From: Duganella sacchari
Lineage (GTDB): Bacteria > Pseudomonadota > Gammaproteobacteria > Burkholderiales > Burkholderiaceae_D
Assembly: GCF_900143065.1 (NCBI RefSeq)
Contig: NZ_FRCX01000013.1
Coordinates: 62,001 to 126,000 of the forward strand
Reading direction: 5' to 3'
DNA: 64,000 bases
The notes beneath the pieces are model-generated. The model had not been told where the DNA came from. It did no database searches and saw nothing but the letters and a program-made list of their open reading frames with translations. This document shows, piece by piece, positions 41,092-51,338 of the stretch (position 1 is the stretch's first letter; each line of letters starts with the position of its first letter). A program made the position numbers and the translations under genes.

Positions 41092-44000
41092 CTATTTTTC
41101 TACCGTGCGGAAGGCCGGTGCCGCGCGCAGCAGCACCTCCAGCCGGGCCAGGTCGACCGGCTTGGCCAGATGGCACTCAAAACCGGCCGCCAATGCGCGC
41201 TGGCGGTCCGTCTCCTGGCCGTAGCCGGTCACCGCAATCAGGCGCAACGGCGTCTGGCCGGCTTGCTCCAGCAGGCGCGCCGCCAGCTCGTAGCCATCCA
41301 TGCCGGGCAGGCCGATATCCAGGATGCCCACCTGCGGCGCCCACTGCGCCGCCGCCTCCAGCGCGGCCGGCGCGCTGAACGCCACCCGCACCGAATGTCC
41401 CAGCAATTGCAAGGCTTCCGCCAAGGCGTGGGCTGCATCTTCGTTGTCGTCCACCACCAGGATCTCCAGCTGACCGTGGCCCGCGTGCGCCGAGGCGGTC
41501 ACGGTGGAGGCGATCGACTGGCCGGCATCATCCAGCAACGCCATGCGGACGCTGAAGACGCTGCCGTCCCCGATCCCCGCGCTATACGCCGTCACGCTGC
41601 CGCCATGCAGCTCCATCATGCTGCGGGCGATCGCCAGGCCCAGTCCCAGCCCGCCCTGCGACCGGCTGAGCGCCTGCCGCTCCTGGGTAAACCGTTCAAA
41701 CACGGCGCCCAGCATCTCGGCCGAGATACCGATGCCGTTGTCGCTGACATCGATCAGCAGCTGATCGCCATCGCGCCTGGCCTTCACCCCGAGGCGGCCG
41801 CCCGGCTCCGTGTACTTGGCCGCATTGGTCAGCAGATTGGCCAGCACCTGGCCCAGGCGTCCCGGATCGGCCAGCACCATGAGTTCTGCGGCCGGCACCT
41901 CGATGGTCAGCGTATGGCGCTTTTGCTCGATCAGCGGACTGGCGGTTTCCACCGCGCGCGCCACCACCTCGGCAATGTCGACCGGCTCGCGGCGCAGCTG
42001 CACCTTGCCCTCGGCCACCCGCGACACATCCAGCAGGTCGTCCACCAGCGCCACCAAGTGGTTGGTCTGGCGTTCGATGACCGCGCGTTCCTTGGCGGCA
42101 AAGTCGCCGCCGCGCATCCGCATCAGATGCAAGGCCGTGACGATGGGCGCCAGCGGGTTGCGCAGCTCATGGCCCAGCATGGCCAGGAATTCATCCTTGG
42201 CGCGGTTGGCCGCTTCGGCCGCGCGCTTGGCGGTGGCCAGTTCGGTCACCTCAAACGCCACTACGGCCACGCCTTCCACCTTGCCGCTGTCGTCAAACAG
42301 CGGATGGTAGACAAAATCGAACCAGCAATCCGTCAACGGCGAGCCGGCGTTGCGGCTCAGGCGCAGCTGCACCGAACGGCCGACGTAGGGCTGGCCACAG
42401 GCCAGCACGCCATCCAGCAACTCATAGATACCCTGCATCTCGAGTTCCGGCAGCGCCTCGCGGATCGTCAGCCCCAGCAGCGGGCGGTTGCCCAGCAGAC
42501 GCTGGTAGTAGTCATTGGCCTGCTCGTAGACATGCTGCGGCCCGTTCAGAATGGCGATGGCGACCGGCGCCTGGCTGAAAATACTGCGCATGCGCCGCGC
42601 CGCCTCATCGCGCGCCACGCGCACGCGCTGGCGCAGACGCAGCACCTCGATGCGCGCCGACAGCTCACGGCCGGAGAACGGCTTGACCAGATAATCGTCG
42701 GCGCCGGCCTGCAAGCCTTCCAGTCGCGCCTCCTCCCCGGCCCGCGCCGACAGCAGCATGAACGGAATGTCGCGCGTGGCCGGCTGCGCGCGTACTGCGG
42801 CCAGCAGGCCAAAGCCGTCCAGCTGCGGCATCATGACATCGGACAGGATCAGATCCGGCGCATTGCGTTCGATGATGGCCAGGGCTTCCAGGCCGTTATT
42901 GCACACCTCCACCTGCCATTGGTGCTGCAGCAGCCGTTGCAGATAATCGCGCATGTCGGCGTTGTCGTCGGCGATCAGCAGGCGGCCATGCACGGCACAG
43001 CCGTCAACCGGCGCAGCCTGCTGCTGCCCCCAGCCCTCCGCCTCTGTCACGTAGGCGGCGGCATTGCTCTGCATAGGGCGCGCCGACGCCAGCGCCAGTT
43101 GCTCGGCCGGCAGATGGGCGCTACCCAGCGGCAGCGCCACGTTAAACACCGAGCCGCGTCCCAGCTCGCTTTCCACGCCGATCTCGCCGCCATGCAGCGC
43201 CACCAGGTCGCGCACCAGCGCCAGGCCGATGCCCGAGCCTTCGTGCGTGCGCGAACGGGCGCCCTCAACCCGGTGAAAGCGCTCGAACAGATGCGGTAGC
43301 TGGTCATGCGGGATACCGCTGCCGGTGTCGGCCACCGACAGCCGCACCTGCGCGCCCTCGCTGCGCAGGCTGACGCGGATCTCCCCCTCAAACGTGAACT
43401 TGAAGGCGTTCGACATCAGGTTCAGCACAATCTTTTCCCACATGGACTGATCGACATAGACCTGTTGCGGCAACGGCGCGCAGTCCACCACCAGCCGCAT
43501 GCCGGCGCCTTCCACGGCGGAGCGGAAGCTGCTGGCCAGGTCGGCCGTCAGCGCAGCCAGGTCGGTCGGCGTAAACCGAGCTTGCGCCCGCCCCGCCTGC
43601 ACGCGTGAAAACTCCAGCAGCGTGTTGACCAGTTTTTGCAGCCGTAACGCGTTACGCTGCACGATCTGCAGACGTTCACGCTGCGCCAGCGGCAGCGAGG
43701 CATCCGCGTCTTCGAGCGCGTCCTGCACGGGGCCGAGCAGCAGCGTTAGCGGCGTGCGGAATTCGTGACTGACGTTGCTGAAGAACTGCGTCTTGGCGCG
43801 GTCCACTTCGGCCAGCATATCGGCGCGCAGGCGTTCATCTTCCGCCGCGCGCGCATGGCGTATTGCATTGCCGGTCTGGTTGGCGATCAGTTCCAGAAAG
43901 CTTCGGTAATCCGCATCCAGCCGGCGCGCCGAGCTGACCCCGAGCACCAGCGCGCCGGAATCCAGCAGCGGCAGCACCAGCGCTTCACGCAAGGGCTGCT

Positions 44001-44817
44001 GGGCCAGGCCCAGCGGCACGCCAGGCGGCGGCAACGTCATGCTGATGAGGCGTGGTGCGGCTTCCGCGATGACCGCGTCCACCGCGAACACGTCGCGGGC
44101 GCCGTCGATCTCGCCATGCGTGGCCTGCAGCAGTTGCAGCCTGCCCTGCGCGTCGGTCAGGTACATTTGCGCGAATGGCACGTCGTCCGGATTGCCACCG
44201 ATGGCGTCCAGCGCAATCGCGCAGGCGCCCTGCACGGTCTTTTCCTGCAGGGTGCGGGCATTCAGCTCCGACAGCGTGCGCAGGCGGCGCGCATGCAGAT
44301 GACGGTCGGTGACATCCAGGTTGGCACAGAACAGGCCAGCGACATTGCCCGATTCGTCACGCACCGGGCTGTAAGAGAACGAATAAAACGTCTCTTCCAG
44401 GATGTCGCCGCGGCGCATGAACAGACGCTGGCCATCGGCCATGGTCGATACGCCGTTTTTGAACACGCGCTCCACCAGCGGGCCGCAGTAGTCCCAGATT
44501 TCGGCCCAGACTTCGACCATGGGACGGCCCAGCGCCCAGCGATGCTTGGCCATGCCCAGCACATCAATATACGCGTCATTGTAGAGAAAAGTCACTTCAT
44601 CGCCCCAGCCTATCCACATCGGCTGCGGCGAGTTGAGCATAAGACTGACCACGGTCTTGAGGCTGTGCGGCCATGCCGCGATGGGCCCCAGCGGCGTGCT
44701 GGCCCAGTCATGGGCCGAGATCATGGCGCCCAGTTCGCCGGGAGCGGTCAAAAAACGGGAACTATCCGGGGGCGCGGCAGCAGGCATGGTCATGGAAACA
44801 GGCTTCGTGAAATTCAT
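41092..44817 (-). CDS. Giant hybrid kinase: PAS-GAF-HK-REC-PAS-HK-REC
   Basis: 1241 residues, taking the ATG at 44817; a TTG one codon earlier or an ATG nine codons later are possible as no ribosome site is clear. Parts in order: PAS-like sensor (about 55-170, SPQPMWIGWGDEVTFLYNDA), GAF (about 185-325), first HisKA with His351 in SNVSHEFRTPL and its HATPase (NLMSNAFKFTFEGE, DTGSGI), first receiver with Asp660 in LSDVMMPQLDG, second PAS (about 735-855), second HisKA with His883 in AMLGHELRNPL with its HATPase (NLLTNAAKYTEPGG, DNGIGI), and a second receiver with Asp1167 in LDIGLPGMDG. Both kinase cores look complete. No membrane helix and no output domain. It is divergent from lhr and directly upstream of rsbR. 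Confidence 0.93.
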   Translation of the reverse strand: MNFTKPVSMTMPAAAPPDSSRFLTAPGELGAMISAHDWASTPLGPIAAWPHSLKTVVSLMLNSPQPMWIGWGDEVTFLYNDAYIDVLGMAKHRWALGRPMVEVWAEIWDYCGPLVERVFKNGVSTMADGQRLFMRRGDILEETFYSFSYSPVRDESGNVAGLFCANLDVTDRHLHARRLRTLSELNARTLQEKTVQGACAIALDAIGGNPDDVPFAQMYLTDAQGRLQLLQATHGEIDGARDVFAVDAVIAEAAPRLISMTLPPPGVPLGLAQQPLREALVLPLLDSGALVLGVSSARRLDADYRSFLELIANQTGNAIRHARAAEDERLRADMLAEVDRAKTQFFSNVSHEFRTPLTLLLGPVQDALEDADASLPLAQRERLQIVQRNALRLQKLVNTLLEFSRVQAGRAQARFTPTDLAALTADLASSFRSAVEGAGMRLVVDCAPLPQQVYVDQSMWEKIVLNLMSNAFKFTFEGEIRVSLRSEGAQVRLSVADTGSGIPHDQLPHLFERFHRVEGARSRTHEGSGIGLALVRDLVALHGGEIGVESELGRGSVFNVALPLGSAHLPAEQLALASARPMQSNAAAYVTEAEGWGQQQAAPVDGCAVHGRLLIADDNADMRDYLQRLLQHQWQVEVCNNGLEALAIIERNAPDLILSDVMMPQLDGFGLLAAVRAQPATRDIPFMLLSARAGEEARLEGLQAGADDYLVKPFSGRELSARIEVLRLRQRVRVARDEAARRMRSIFSQAPVAIAILNGPQHVYEQANDYYQRLLGNRPLLGLTIREALPELEMQGIYELLDGVLACGQPYVGRSVQLRLSRNAGSPLTDCWFDFVYHPLFDDSGKVEGVAVVAFEVTELATAKRAAEAANRAKDEFLAMLGHELRNPLAPIVTALHLMRMRGGDFAAKERAVIERQTNHLVALVDDLLDVSRVAEGKVQLRREPVDIAEVVARAVETASPLIEQKRHTLTIEVPAAELMVLADPGRLGQVLANLLTNAAKYTEPGGRLGVKARRDGDQLLIDVSDNGIGISAEMLGAVFERFTQERQALSRSQGGLGLGLAIARSMMELHGGSVTAYSAGIGDGSVFSVRMALLDDAGQSIASTVTASAHAGHGQLEILVVDDNEDAAHALAEALQLLGHSVRVAFSAPAALEAAAQWAPQVGILDIGLPGMDGYELAARLLEQAGQTPLRLIAVTGYGQETDRQRALAAGFECHLAKPVDLARLEVLLRAAPAFRTVEK

Positions 44818-44901
44818 CAATTACAATATTTCAAGGTTACCATGAGCAAGGGAAACACAGCGCAGGTTTAACTTCCCCATCCCGCCCCCATCTGAGACTG
44901 C

Positions 44902-47900
44902 ATGACAAAAGCTCCCAACGCCGCCATTGCCTACCATTTCCACCCTGCGGTGGCGGCCTGGTTCAGCCATACATTCCCCTCGGCAACAGAGGCCCAGCGC
45001 CAGGCCTGGCCGCTGATCCAGTCCGGCCAGCCGACGCTGATCGCCGCGCCGACCGGTTCCGGCAAGACCCTGACGGCTTTCCTCGCCGCGATTGATGCGT
45101 TGGTGCGCGAAAGCACCGTCACGCCGCTGCCGGATCAGACGCGGGTGTTGTATGTGTCGCCATTGAAGGCGCTGTCGAACGACATCCGCGTCAACCTGCT
45201 GGCGCCGCTGGAAGGCATCGGCCGGGAGCTGGCGGCCATGGGCATGGCGCCGCACGGCATCCGCACCGCCGTCCGCACCGGCGACACCACGCAGGCGGAG
45301 CGCAACGCCATGCGCCGGCGCGCGCCGCACATCCTGGTATCGACGCCGGAATCGCTGTACGTGATGCTGGGGTCGGACAGCGGCCGCGCCATGCTGGCCA
45401 ATGTGCGGACCGTGATTATCGACGAGATCCACGCCGTCGCCGGCAGCAAGCGTGGCAGCCACCTGGCCCTGAGCCTGGAGCGGCTGGACGCCTTGTGCGC
45501 GCAGCCGCCGGTGCGGGTCGGCCTGTCGGCCACGCAAAAGCCCATCTCGGCGGTGGCGGACTTCCTTGCCGGCGCTGGCCGCAGCTGCGCCGTGGTCGAT
45601 GTCGGCCATGTGCGCGCGCGTGACCTGAACCTGGAACTGCCGCCGGTGCCACTGGAAGCCGTGATGGCCAACGAAGTATGGGAACGCGTCTACGACCGCC
45701 TGGCGGAGCTGACCGTGATGCACCGCACCACGCTGATCTTCGTCAACACACGGCGCACGGCGGAGCGCATGGCGCGGCATCTGGCCGACCGCCTCGGCCC
45801 CGAGCATGTCGCCGCCCACCACGGCAGCCTGGCCAAGGAATACCGGCTGGATGCCGAGCAGCGGCTCAAGCGCGGCGAATTGCAGGTGCTGATCGCCACC
45901 GCATCGCTGGAACTGGGCATCGACATCGGCGACGTGGACCTGGTCTGCCAGATTGGTTCGCCGCGCAGCATCGCATCCTTCCTGCAACGTGTGGGCCGCT
46001 CCGGCCACCATGTCGGCGGTCTGCCCAAAGGCCGGCTGTTCCCGACCTCGCGCGATGACCTGATCGAATGCACGGCGCTGCTGGACTGCGTGCGCCGCGA
46101 TGAACTGGACATGCTGCACATTCCGCCGGCGCCGCTGGACGTGCTGGCACAGCAGATCGTCGCGGAAGTGGCATGCCGCGAATGGCGCGAGGACGAGCTG
46201 TTCGCGCTACTGCGCCGCGCCTCGCCCTACGCCCAACTGGAGCGCAAACGCTACGACGAAGTGCTGCACATGCTGACCGACGGCTACAACAGCCGCCAGG
46301 GCGTGCGCGGCTCCTACCTGCACCGGGACACGGTCAGCGGCACATTGCGTGGCCGCCGGGGCGGCAAGATGACCGCCGTGATGTCCGGCGGGACCATCCC
46401 TGACAACGCCGACTACACCGTGCTGCTGGAACCGCAGGGCCAGAATATCGGCACGGTGCACGAAGACTTTGCGGTGGAAAGCCTGGCCGGCGACGTGTTC
46501 CAGCTTGGGAACACCTCGTATCGCATCCAGCGCATCGAGGCGGGCAAGGTGCGTGTGGAAGATGCGCATGGCGCCGCGCCCAACATCCCGTTCTGGCTCG
46601 GCGAAGCGCCGGGACGCACCGATGAACTCTCGGCCGGCGTGGCGCGCCTGCGCGGCGAGCTGGATCGCGTCATGGCTGCAGCGGAGAACGGCGAAGCCGC
46701 TATCGAAAACGCGGTGGACTGGCTGATGGAACATCTGGGCTTGCAGGACGCGGCGGCACGCCAGATCGCGGAATACCTGGCACGGTCGCGTGCCGCATTG
46801 GGCGCCCTGCCAACGCGCGACACGCTGGTGATGGAGCGCTTCTTTGACGAATCGGGCGGCATGCAACTGGTGCTGCATGCGCCATATGGCAGTCGTATCA
46901 ACCGCGCCTGGGGACTGGCGCTGCGCAAGCGCTTCTGCCGCACCTTCAATTTTGAATTGCAGGCAGCGGCGACCGAGGACGCGATTGTCCTGTCGCTGTC
47001 CGACAGCCACAGCTTCCCGCTGGATGAGGTGTGGCGCTACCTGCGCTCCAGCACGGCCGAGCATGTCCTGATTCAGGCCCTGCTCGATGCGCCGCTGTTC
47101 AACGTACGCTGGCGATGGAACGCCACCACGGCGCTGGCCTTGCCGCGCTTTACCGGCGGCCGCAAGGTCGCGCCCCAGCTGCAGCGCATGAAGAGCGACG
47201 ACCTGCTGGCATCAGTGTTCCCGGACCAGGCGGCGTGCCTGGAAAATATCGTCGGCGAACGGGAGTTGCCAAGCCATCCGCTGGTGGACCAAACGCTGGA
47301 CGACTGCCTGCACGAGGCGATGGACAGCGAGGGCTGGCTGGCGCTGTTGCGGCGCATGGAGGCCGGTGAAGTGCGCCTGCTGTCGCGCGACCTGCCCGCG
47401 CCGTCGCCACTGGCAATGGAAATCCTCAACGCGCGGCCCTACGCCTTCCTGGACGACGCGCCGCTGGAGGAACGCCGCACCCGCGCCGTGGCCGCGCGCC
47501 GCTGGACCGATCCCGCCTCCAGCGACGACCTTGGCGCGCTGGACGTGGGCGCAATCGCCGCCGTGGCGGAGGAAGCCTGGCCGTCCGTGCGCAACAGCGA
47601 CGAAATGCATGAAGCCCTGATGTCGCTGGCCTGCATCACGCCTGGCGAGGCCGCCAATCAGGATGGCTGGCCGGCATGGCTGGACGGTTTGGCCGCCAGC
47701 GGCCGCGCCACGCGCTTGCAGAACCAGCGCAACGGCGTGGACCTTTGGGTGGCGCGCGAGCGGCTGCGCTGCGTGCATGCAGCCTATCCCGAAGCCGCGG
47801 CATCGCTGGCGCCGGAGGGTGACGAATGGACGCGTGATGCGGCGCTGGTCGAGATACTGCGCGCGCGGCTCAGCGGGTTTGGTCCGCAAACGGTGGCCGC

Positions 47901-49260
47901 GATTGCCGCGCCGCTGGCCCTGCCCGCCTCCACCGCCACCATCGCCCTGACACAGCTGGAGAGCGAAGGCTATGTCATGCGCGGCCGCTTCACGCCCGGC
48001 GTCACCGTTGAAGAATGGTGCGAACGCCACCTGCTCGCGCGCATTCACCGCTACACCATCAAAAGCCTGCGCCGCGAAATCGAACCGGTCGAGCGCCAGG
48101 ACTTCATGCGCTTCCTGTTCGAGTGGCAGCATCTCGCGCCCGACGCCCAGCTGCAAGGCCAGGACACGCTGGCCAAAGTGCTGGCCCAGCTGGAAGGCTA
48201 CGAGGCCGCCGCCGGCGCCTGGGAAAGCGATCTGCTAGGCCAGCGCGTGCGCGACTACAGCGCCCTGTGGCTGGATGAGCTGTGCCGCGCCGGCAAAATC
48301 GTCTGGACCCGCGTCGGCGCACCTGCCAGTGCGGCCGGTGGCCCGGTGCGCAGCACGCCGCTGGTGCTGCTGCCTCGCCGCCAGCTGGGCTTGTGGCACG
48401 CACTGCCCGCCGTTGCAAGCGAGATCGAAGTCTCGCCGCGCGCCGCGCGCGTGCTGGAAACCCTGCGCCACAACGGCGCCATGTTCTTTGACGAGCTATC
48501 GCACGACGCCCGCCTGCTGCCCGTCGAACTGGAAAACACGCTGGGCGAGCTGGTGGCCACTGGCCTGGTCAACGCCGACAGCTACGCCGGCCTGCGCGCC
48601 ATGCTGGTGCCGGCCAACAAACGCCTCAGCAACAGCGACAAGCGGCGCCGCCGTGGCGCCGCGCCGACCATGGAGGAAGCCGGCCGCTGGGCGATCGTGC
48701 GCCGTGGCGACGATGTCACCATCACCACCCGGCCGATGGAAACAGCCGAAGCCAAACCTGCGCCCCAGCGCACGTCCGCCGCCGCCCGCAAGCCGCGCAC
48801 CGATCCGGACACGCTGGAACACATCGCCATGACGCTGCTGCGCCGCTACGGCGTCATGTTCTGGCGTTTACTGGAGCGCGAGGCCGCGTGGATGCCAAGC
48901 TGGCGCGAGCTGCTGCCCGTCTATCACCGGCTGGAAGCGCGCGGCGAGATACGCGGCGGCCGCTTCGTGGCCGGACTCTCGGGCGAGCAGTTTGCCCTGC
49001 CGGAAGCTATCCCCATGCTGCGCGAAATGCGGCGCCGGCCGCACGATGACAGCTACGTCTGCATTTCCGCAGTTGACCCGCTCAACGTCTGCGGCACGCT
49101 GCTGCCTGGCGACAAAGTCCCGGCCCTGGCCGGCAACCGCATCCTGTTCAAGGACGGCGCCGCCATCGCCACGCAGGTGGCAGGCAAGTTCCACTACGCG
49201 GTCGATGCCGCAGACCGTGAACTACTCCACGCTTACCTGGTCGGCAAGCCTCCGGTTTAA
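44902..49260 (+). CDS. lhr: Large helicase-related protein Lhr (superfamily 2 DNA helicase)
   Basis: 1452 residues, close to the roughly 1500 of E. coli Lhr. Helicase motifs: Walker A APTGSGKTLTAFL near residue 50, motif Ia YVSPLKALSNDIR, DEIH at 174-177, motif III LSATQKP, and motif VI QRVGRSGHH. The Lhr-specific core follows (GRRGGKMTAVMSGGTIPDNA, FQLGNTSYRIQRIEAGKVRV), and the long C-terminal extension ends in DEAD/DEAH-Lhr winged-helix repeats. Lhr translocates 3'-5' on single-stranded DNA and unwinds RNA:DNA hybrids; in mycobacteria it is induced by DNA damage. No nuclease or phosphoesterase partner is adjacent. Confidence 0.96.
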   Translation: MTKAPNAAIAYHFHPAVAAWFSHTFPSATEAQRQAWPLIQSGQPTLIAAPTGSGKTLTAFLAAIDALVRESTVTPLPDQTRVLYVSPLKALSNDIRVNLLAPLEGIGRELAAMGMAPHGIRTAVRTGDTTQAERNAMRRRAPHILVSTPESLYVMLGSDSGRAMLANVRTVIIDEIHAVAGSKRGSHLALSLERLDALCAQPPVRVGLSATQKPISAVADFLAGAGRSCAVVDVGHVRARDLNLELPPVPLEAVMANEVWERVYDRLAELTVMHRTTLIFVNTRRTAERMARHLADRLGPEHVAAHHGSLAKEYRLDAEQRLKRGELQVLIATASLELGIDIGDVDLVCQIGSPRSIASFLQRVGRSGHHVGGLPKGRLFPTSRDDLIECTALLDCVRRDELDMLHIPPAPLDVLAQQIVAEVACREWREDELFALLRRASPYAQLERKRYDEVLHMLTDGYNSRQGVRGSYLHRDTVSGTLRGRRGGKMTAVMSGGTIPDNADYTVLLEPQGQNIGTVHEDFAVESLAGDVFQLGNTSYRIQRIEAGKVRVEDAHGAAPNIPFWLGEAPGRTDELSAGVARLRGELDRVMAAAENGEAAIENAVDWLMEHLGLQDAAARQIAEYLARSRAALGALPTRDTLVMERFFDESGGMQLVLHAPYGSRINRAWGLALRKRFCRTFNFELQAAATEDAIVLSLSDSHSFPLDEVWRYLRSSTAEHVLIQALLDAPLFNVRWRWNATTALALPRFTGGRKVAPQLQRMKSDDLLASVFPDQAACLENIVGERELPSHPLVDQTLDDCLHEAMDSEGWLALLRRMEAGEVRLLSRDLPAPSPLAMEILNARPYAFLDDAPLEERRTRAVAARRWTDPASSDDLGALDVGAIAAVAEEAWPSVRNSDEMHEALMSLACITPGEAANQDGWPAWLDGLAASGRATRLQNQRNGVDLWVARERLRCVHAAYPEAAASLAPEGDEWTRDAALVEILRARLSGFGPQTVAAIAAPLALPASTATIALTQLESEGYVMRGRFTPGVTVEEWCERHLLARIHRYTIKSLRREIEPVERQDFMRFLFEWQHLAPDAQLQGQDTLAKVLAQLEGYEAAAGAWESDLLGQRVRDYSALWLDELCRAGKIVWTRVGAPASAAGGPVRSTPLVLLPRRQLGLWHALPAVASEIEVSPRAARVLETLRHNGAMFFDELSHDARLLPVELENTLGELVATGLVNADSYAGLRAMLVPANKRLSNSDKRRRRGAAPTMEEAGRWAIVRRGDDVTITTRPMETAEAKPAPQRTSAAARKPRTDPDTLEHIAMTLLRRYGVMFWRLLEREAAWMPSWRELLPVYHRLEARGEIRGGRFVAGLSGEQFALPEAIPMLREMRRRPHDDSYVCISAVDPLNVCGTLLPGDKVPALAGNRILFKDGAAIATQVAGKFHYAVDAADRELLHAYLVGKPPV

Positions 49261-49316
49261 CCCTACTGTGGCTTACCGCACATAACCCGCGCCGCGCGAG
49301 GCGTAGCATCGGTGCC

Positions 49317-51332
49317 ATGAAAAAATCGCGCCCACTCAAAATCGTACTCGGCCTGTTCGCCACGCTCGCGCTGGTGCTGGTAGCAGTCGTGATCTTTATT
49401 CTGACCTTCGACTGGAACCGGGCTCGCCCCTGGATCAACCATCGTGTATCCGACAGCATCGGCCGCGAGTTCGCCATCAACGGCGACCTGCGCGTCCACT
49501 GGGAGCAAGGCGATGCCACCGAACCGGGCTGGCGGCGCTATGTGCCGCGTCCACGCATCAGCGCGGCCAACGTCAGCATCGCCAATCCGGCATGGACCAC
49601 AGCCGGTCCGCAACTGGCCAGCGTCGGCAGCATCGTGGTTGCCGTGCACCCGCTGCCGCTGCTGCACAAGGAAGTGGTCATCACCGATCTCGAAGTGGAC
49701 AAGGTAACGGTCGCCGCGCAGCGCCGTGCGGACGGCAGCAATACCTGGACCTTCAAGGACAACGGCCCATCCGAATGGGAGGTCGATATCCAGCGCCTGT
49801 CGCTGGGTGAAGGCGACCTGCGTTATCTGGACGACGGCATCAAGCTCGATCTGCGCGCCAAGGCCAGCGGCATCAACGAAGGCGCCGATGCCCAGAAATA
49901 CGGCCTGCGCTTTGACCTCAGCGGCAGCTACCGCAACGCGCCAGTCACCGGAGGCGGCAAGGTCGGCAAGGTGCTGACGCTGCGTGATGAGCACAGCAAC
50001 TTCCCCGTACAGGCACAGGCCAACCTGGGCAAGAACAAAATCGCCATCGAGGGCCAGATCACCGATCCGCGTGCGCCGGCGGGGCTGGACTTGAAACTGT
50101 CGCTGGGCGGCGCCAGCATGGCCGACCTGTATCCGTTGACCGGCGTGCTGCTGCCTGAAACGCCGCCTTATGCCACCACGGGCCGTTTGATCGGCAAGAA
50201 AGCCGGCGCTATCTGGAACTGGACCTACAAGGACTTCAGCGGCACGGTCGGCGGCAGCGACCTGGAAGGCACGCTGGCCTACAGCCCGCGCAAACCACGT
50301 CCGCTGCTGACCGGCGCCGTCACCTCCCGCCAGCTGCGACTGGAAGATCTCGGCCCGACCATCGGCGCTGAAAGCAACGAGAAAAAAGCCAATCGCGGCA
50401 AACCGCAGAATCAGCCGGACGACAAGGCGCTGCCGGTGGAACAGTTCAATACCGCCAAATGGGATGCGCTGGATGCCGACGTCAAATTCACCGGCAAGAA
50501 GCTGGTACGCACGCACGATATCCCGCTGCAGGACATCGAAACGCACATCAAGATGAACAACAAGGTGTTGACGCTGACGCCACTCAACTTTGGCATGGCC
50601 GGCGGCGACATCACCTCCAACATCAAGCTCGATGGCCGCCAGAAGGTAATTGACGCCCAGGTCCGCATGGCCGCGCGCCATCTGAAAATTCGCCAGCTGT
50701 TCCCGAAACTCGAATCGATGCAGGCCAGCGTCGGCGAAGTGAGCGCCGACGCAGCGCTGGCCGGCAAAGGCAACTCCGTCTCCGCCATGCTGGCCACTTC
50801 CAGCGGCGAAATGGGCGCCACCGTCAGCGAAGGCTCGGTCAGCAAGTTCATTCTTGAAGCGGCTGGCCTGAATATCGCCAATCTGGTGTTCGTCAAACTG
50901 TTTGGCGACAAGCAGATTCAGTTGAACTGCATGGCCGGCGACTTCGTGGTGGAACACGGCAAGGCGGAAGCACGCCGCTTTGTGGTCGATACCCAGGAAG
51001 CTGTCATCAACGTCAGCGGCAATGTGGACATGGCCAAGGAAACCCTGGACTTCGACGTGCGCCCGCACACCAAGGGCGTACGTATCATCTCGCTGCGCAC
51101 CCCGCTGTATGCGCGCGGCACTTTCACCAACCCGGATGTCGGACCGCAAAAAGGTCCGTTGGCGCTGAAAGCCGGTGCGGCCGTGGCGCTGGCTACTGTC
51201 GTCAGCCCGATAGCGGCCGTGATCCCGCTCATCAATCCGGGCAAGGTGGAGCCGGTGGACTGCAAGGCGCTGCTGGCAGAAGCCAACCAGACCCGCAGTG
51301 AAGCCAGGACCGCGCCGATCAAGAAGCATTAA
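49317..51332 (+). CDS. AsmA-family protein
   Basis: 671 residues. One N-terminal membrane helix (LKIVLGLFATLALVLVAVVI, about 6-30) is followed by a long beta-rich periplasmic chain. AsmA-type features are INHRVSDSIGREFAINGDLR, ISAANVSIANPAW and, near the C-terminus, IQLNCMAGDFVVEHGKAEAR and FDVRPHTKGVRIISLRTPLY. AsmA-like proteins are related to bridge-like lipid carriers and affect outer-membrane lipid balance. It follows lhr by 56 bp without a clear ribosome site and ends 6 bp from the convergent dctD-like gene. Confidence 0.92.
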   Translation: MKKSRPLKIVLGLFATLALVLVAVVIFILTFDWNRARPWINHRVSDSIGREFAINGDLRVHWEQGDATEPGWRRYVPRPRISAANVSIANPAWTTAGPQLASVGSIVVAVHPLPLLHKEVVITDLEVDKVTVAAQRRADGSNTWTFKDNGPSEWEVDIQRLSLGEGDLRYLDDGIKLDLRAKASGINEGADAQKYGLRFDLSGSYRNAPVTGGGKVGKVLTLRDEHSNFPVQAQANLGKNKIAIEGQITDPRAPAGLDLKLSLGGASMADLYPLTGVLLPETPPYATTGRLIGKKAGAIWNWTYKDFSGTVGGSDLEGTLAYSPRKPRPLLTGAVTSRQLRLEDLGPTIGAESNEKKANRGKPQNQPDDKALPVEQFNTAKWDALDADVKFTGKKLVRTHDIPLQDIETHIKMNNKVLTLTPLNFGMAGGDITSNIKLDGRQKVIDAQVRMAARHLKIRQLFPKLESMQASVGEVSADAALAGKGNSVSAMLATSSGEMGATVSEGSVSKFILEAAGLNIANLVFVKLFGDKQIQLNCMAGDFVVEHGKAEARRFVVDTQEAVINVSGNVDMAKETLDFDVRPHTKGVRIISLRTPLYARGTFTNPDVGPQKGPLALKAGAAVALATVVSPIAAVIPLINPGKVEPVDCKALLAEANQTRSEARTAPIKKH

Positions 51333-51338
51333 GCCGCA

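Noticed and set aside
49317..51332. Long open frames on the strand opposite lhr, the AsmA gene and the large kinases
   Set aside because: They mirror high-GC coding sequence, lack family motifs and have compositions typical of antisense frames.
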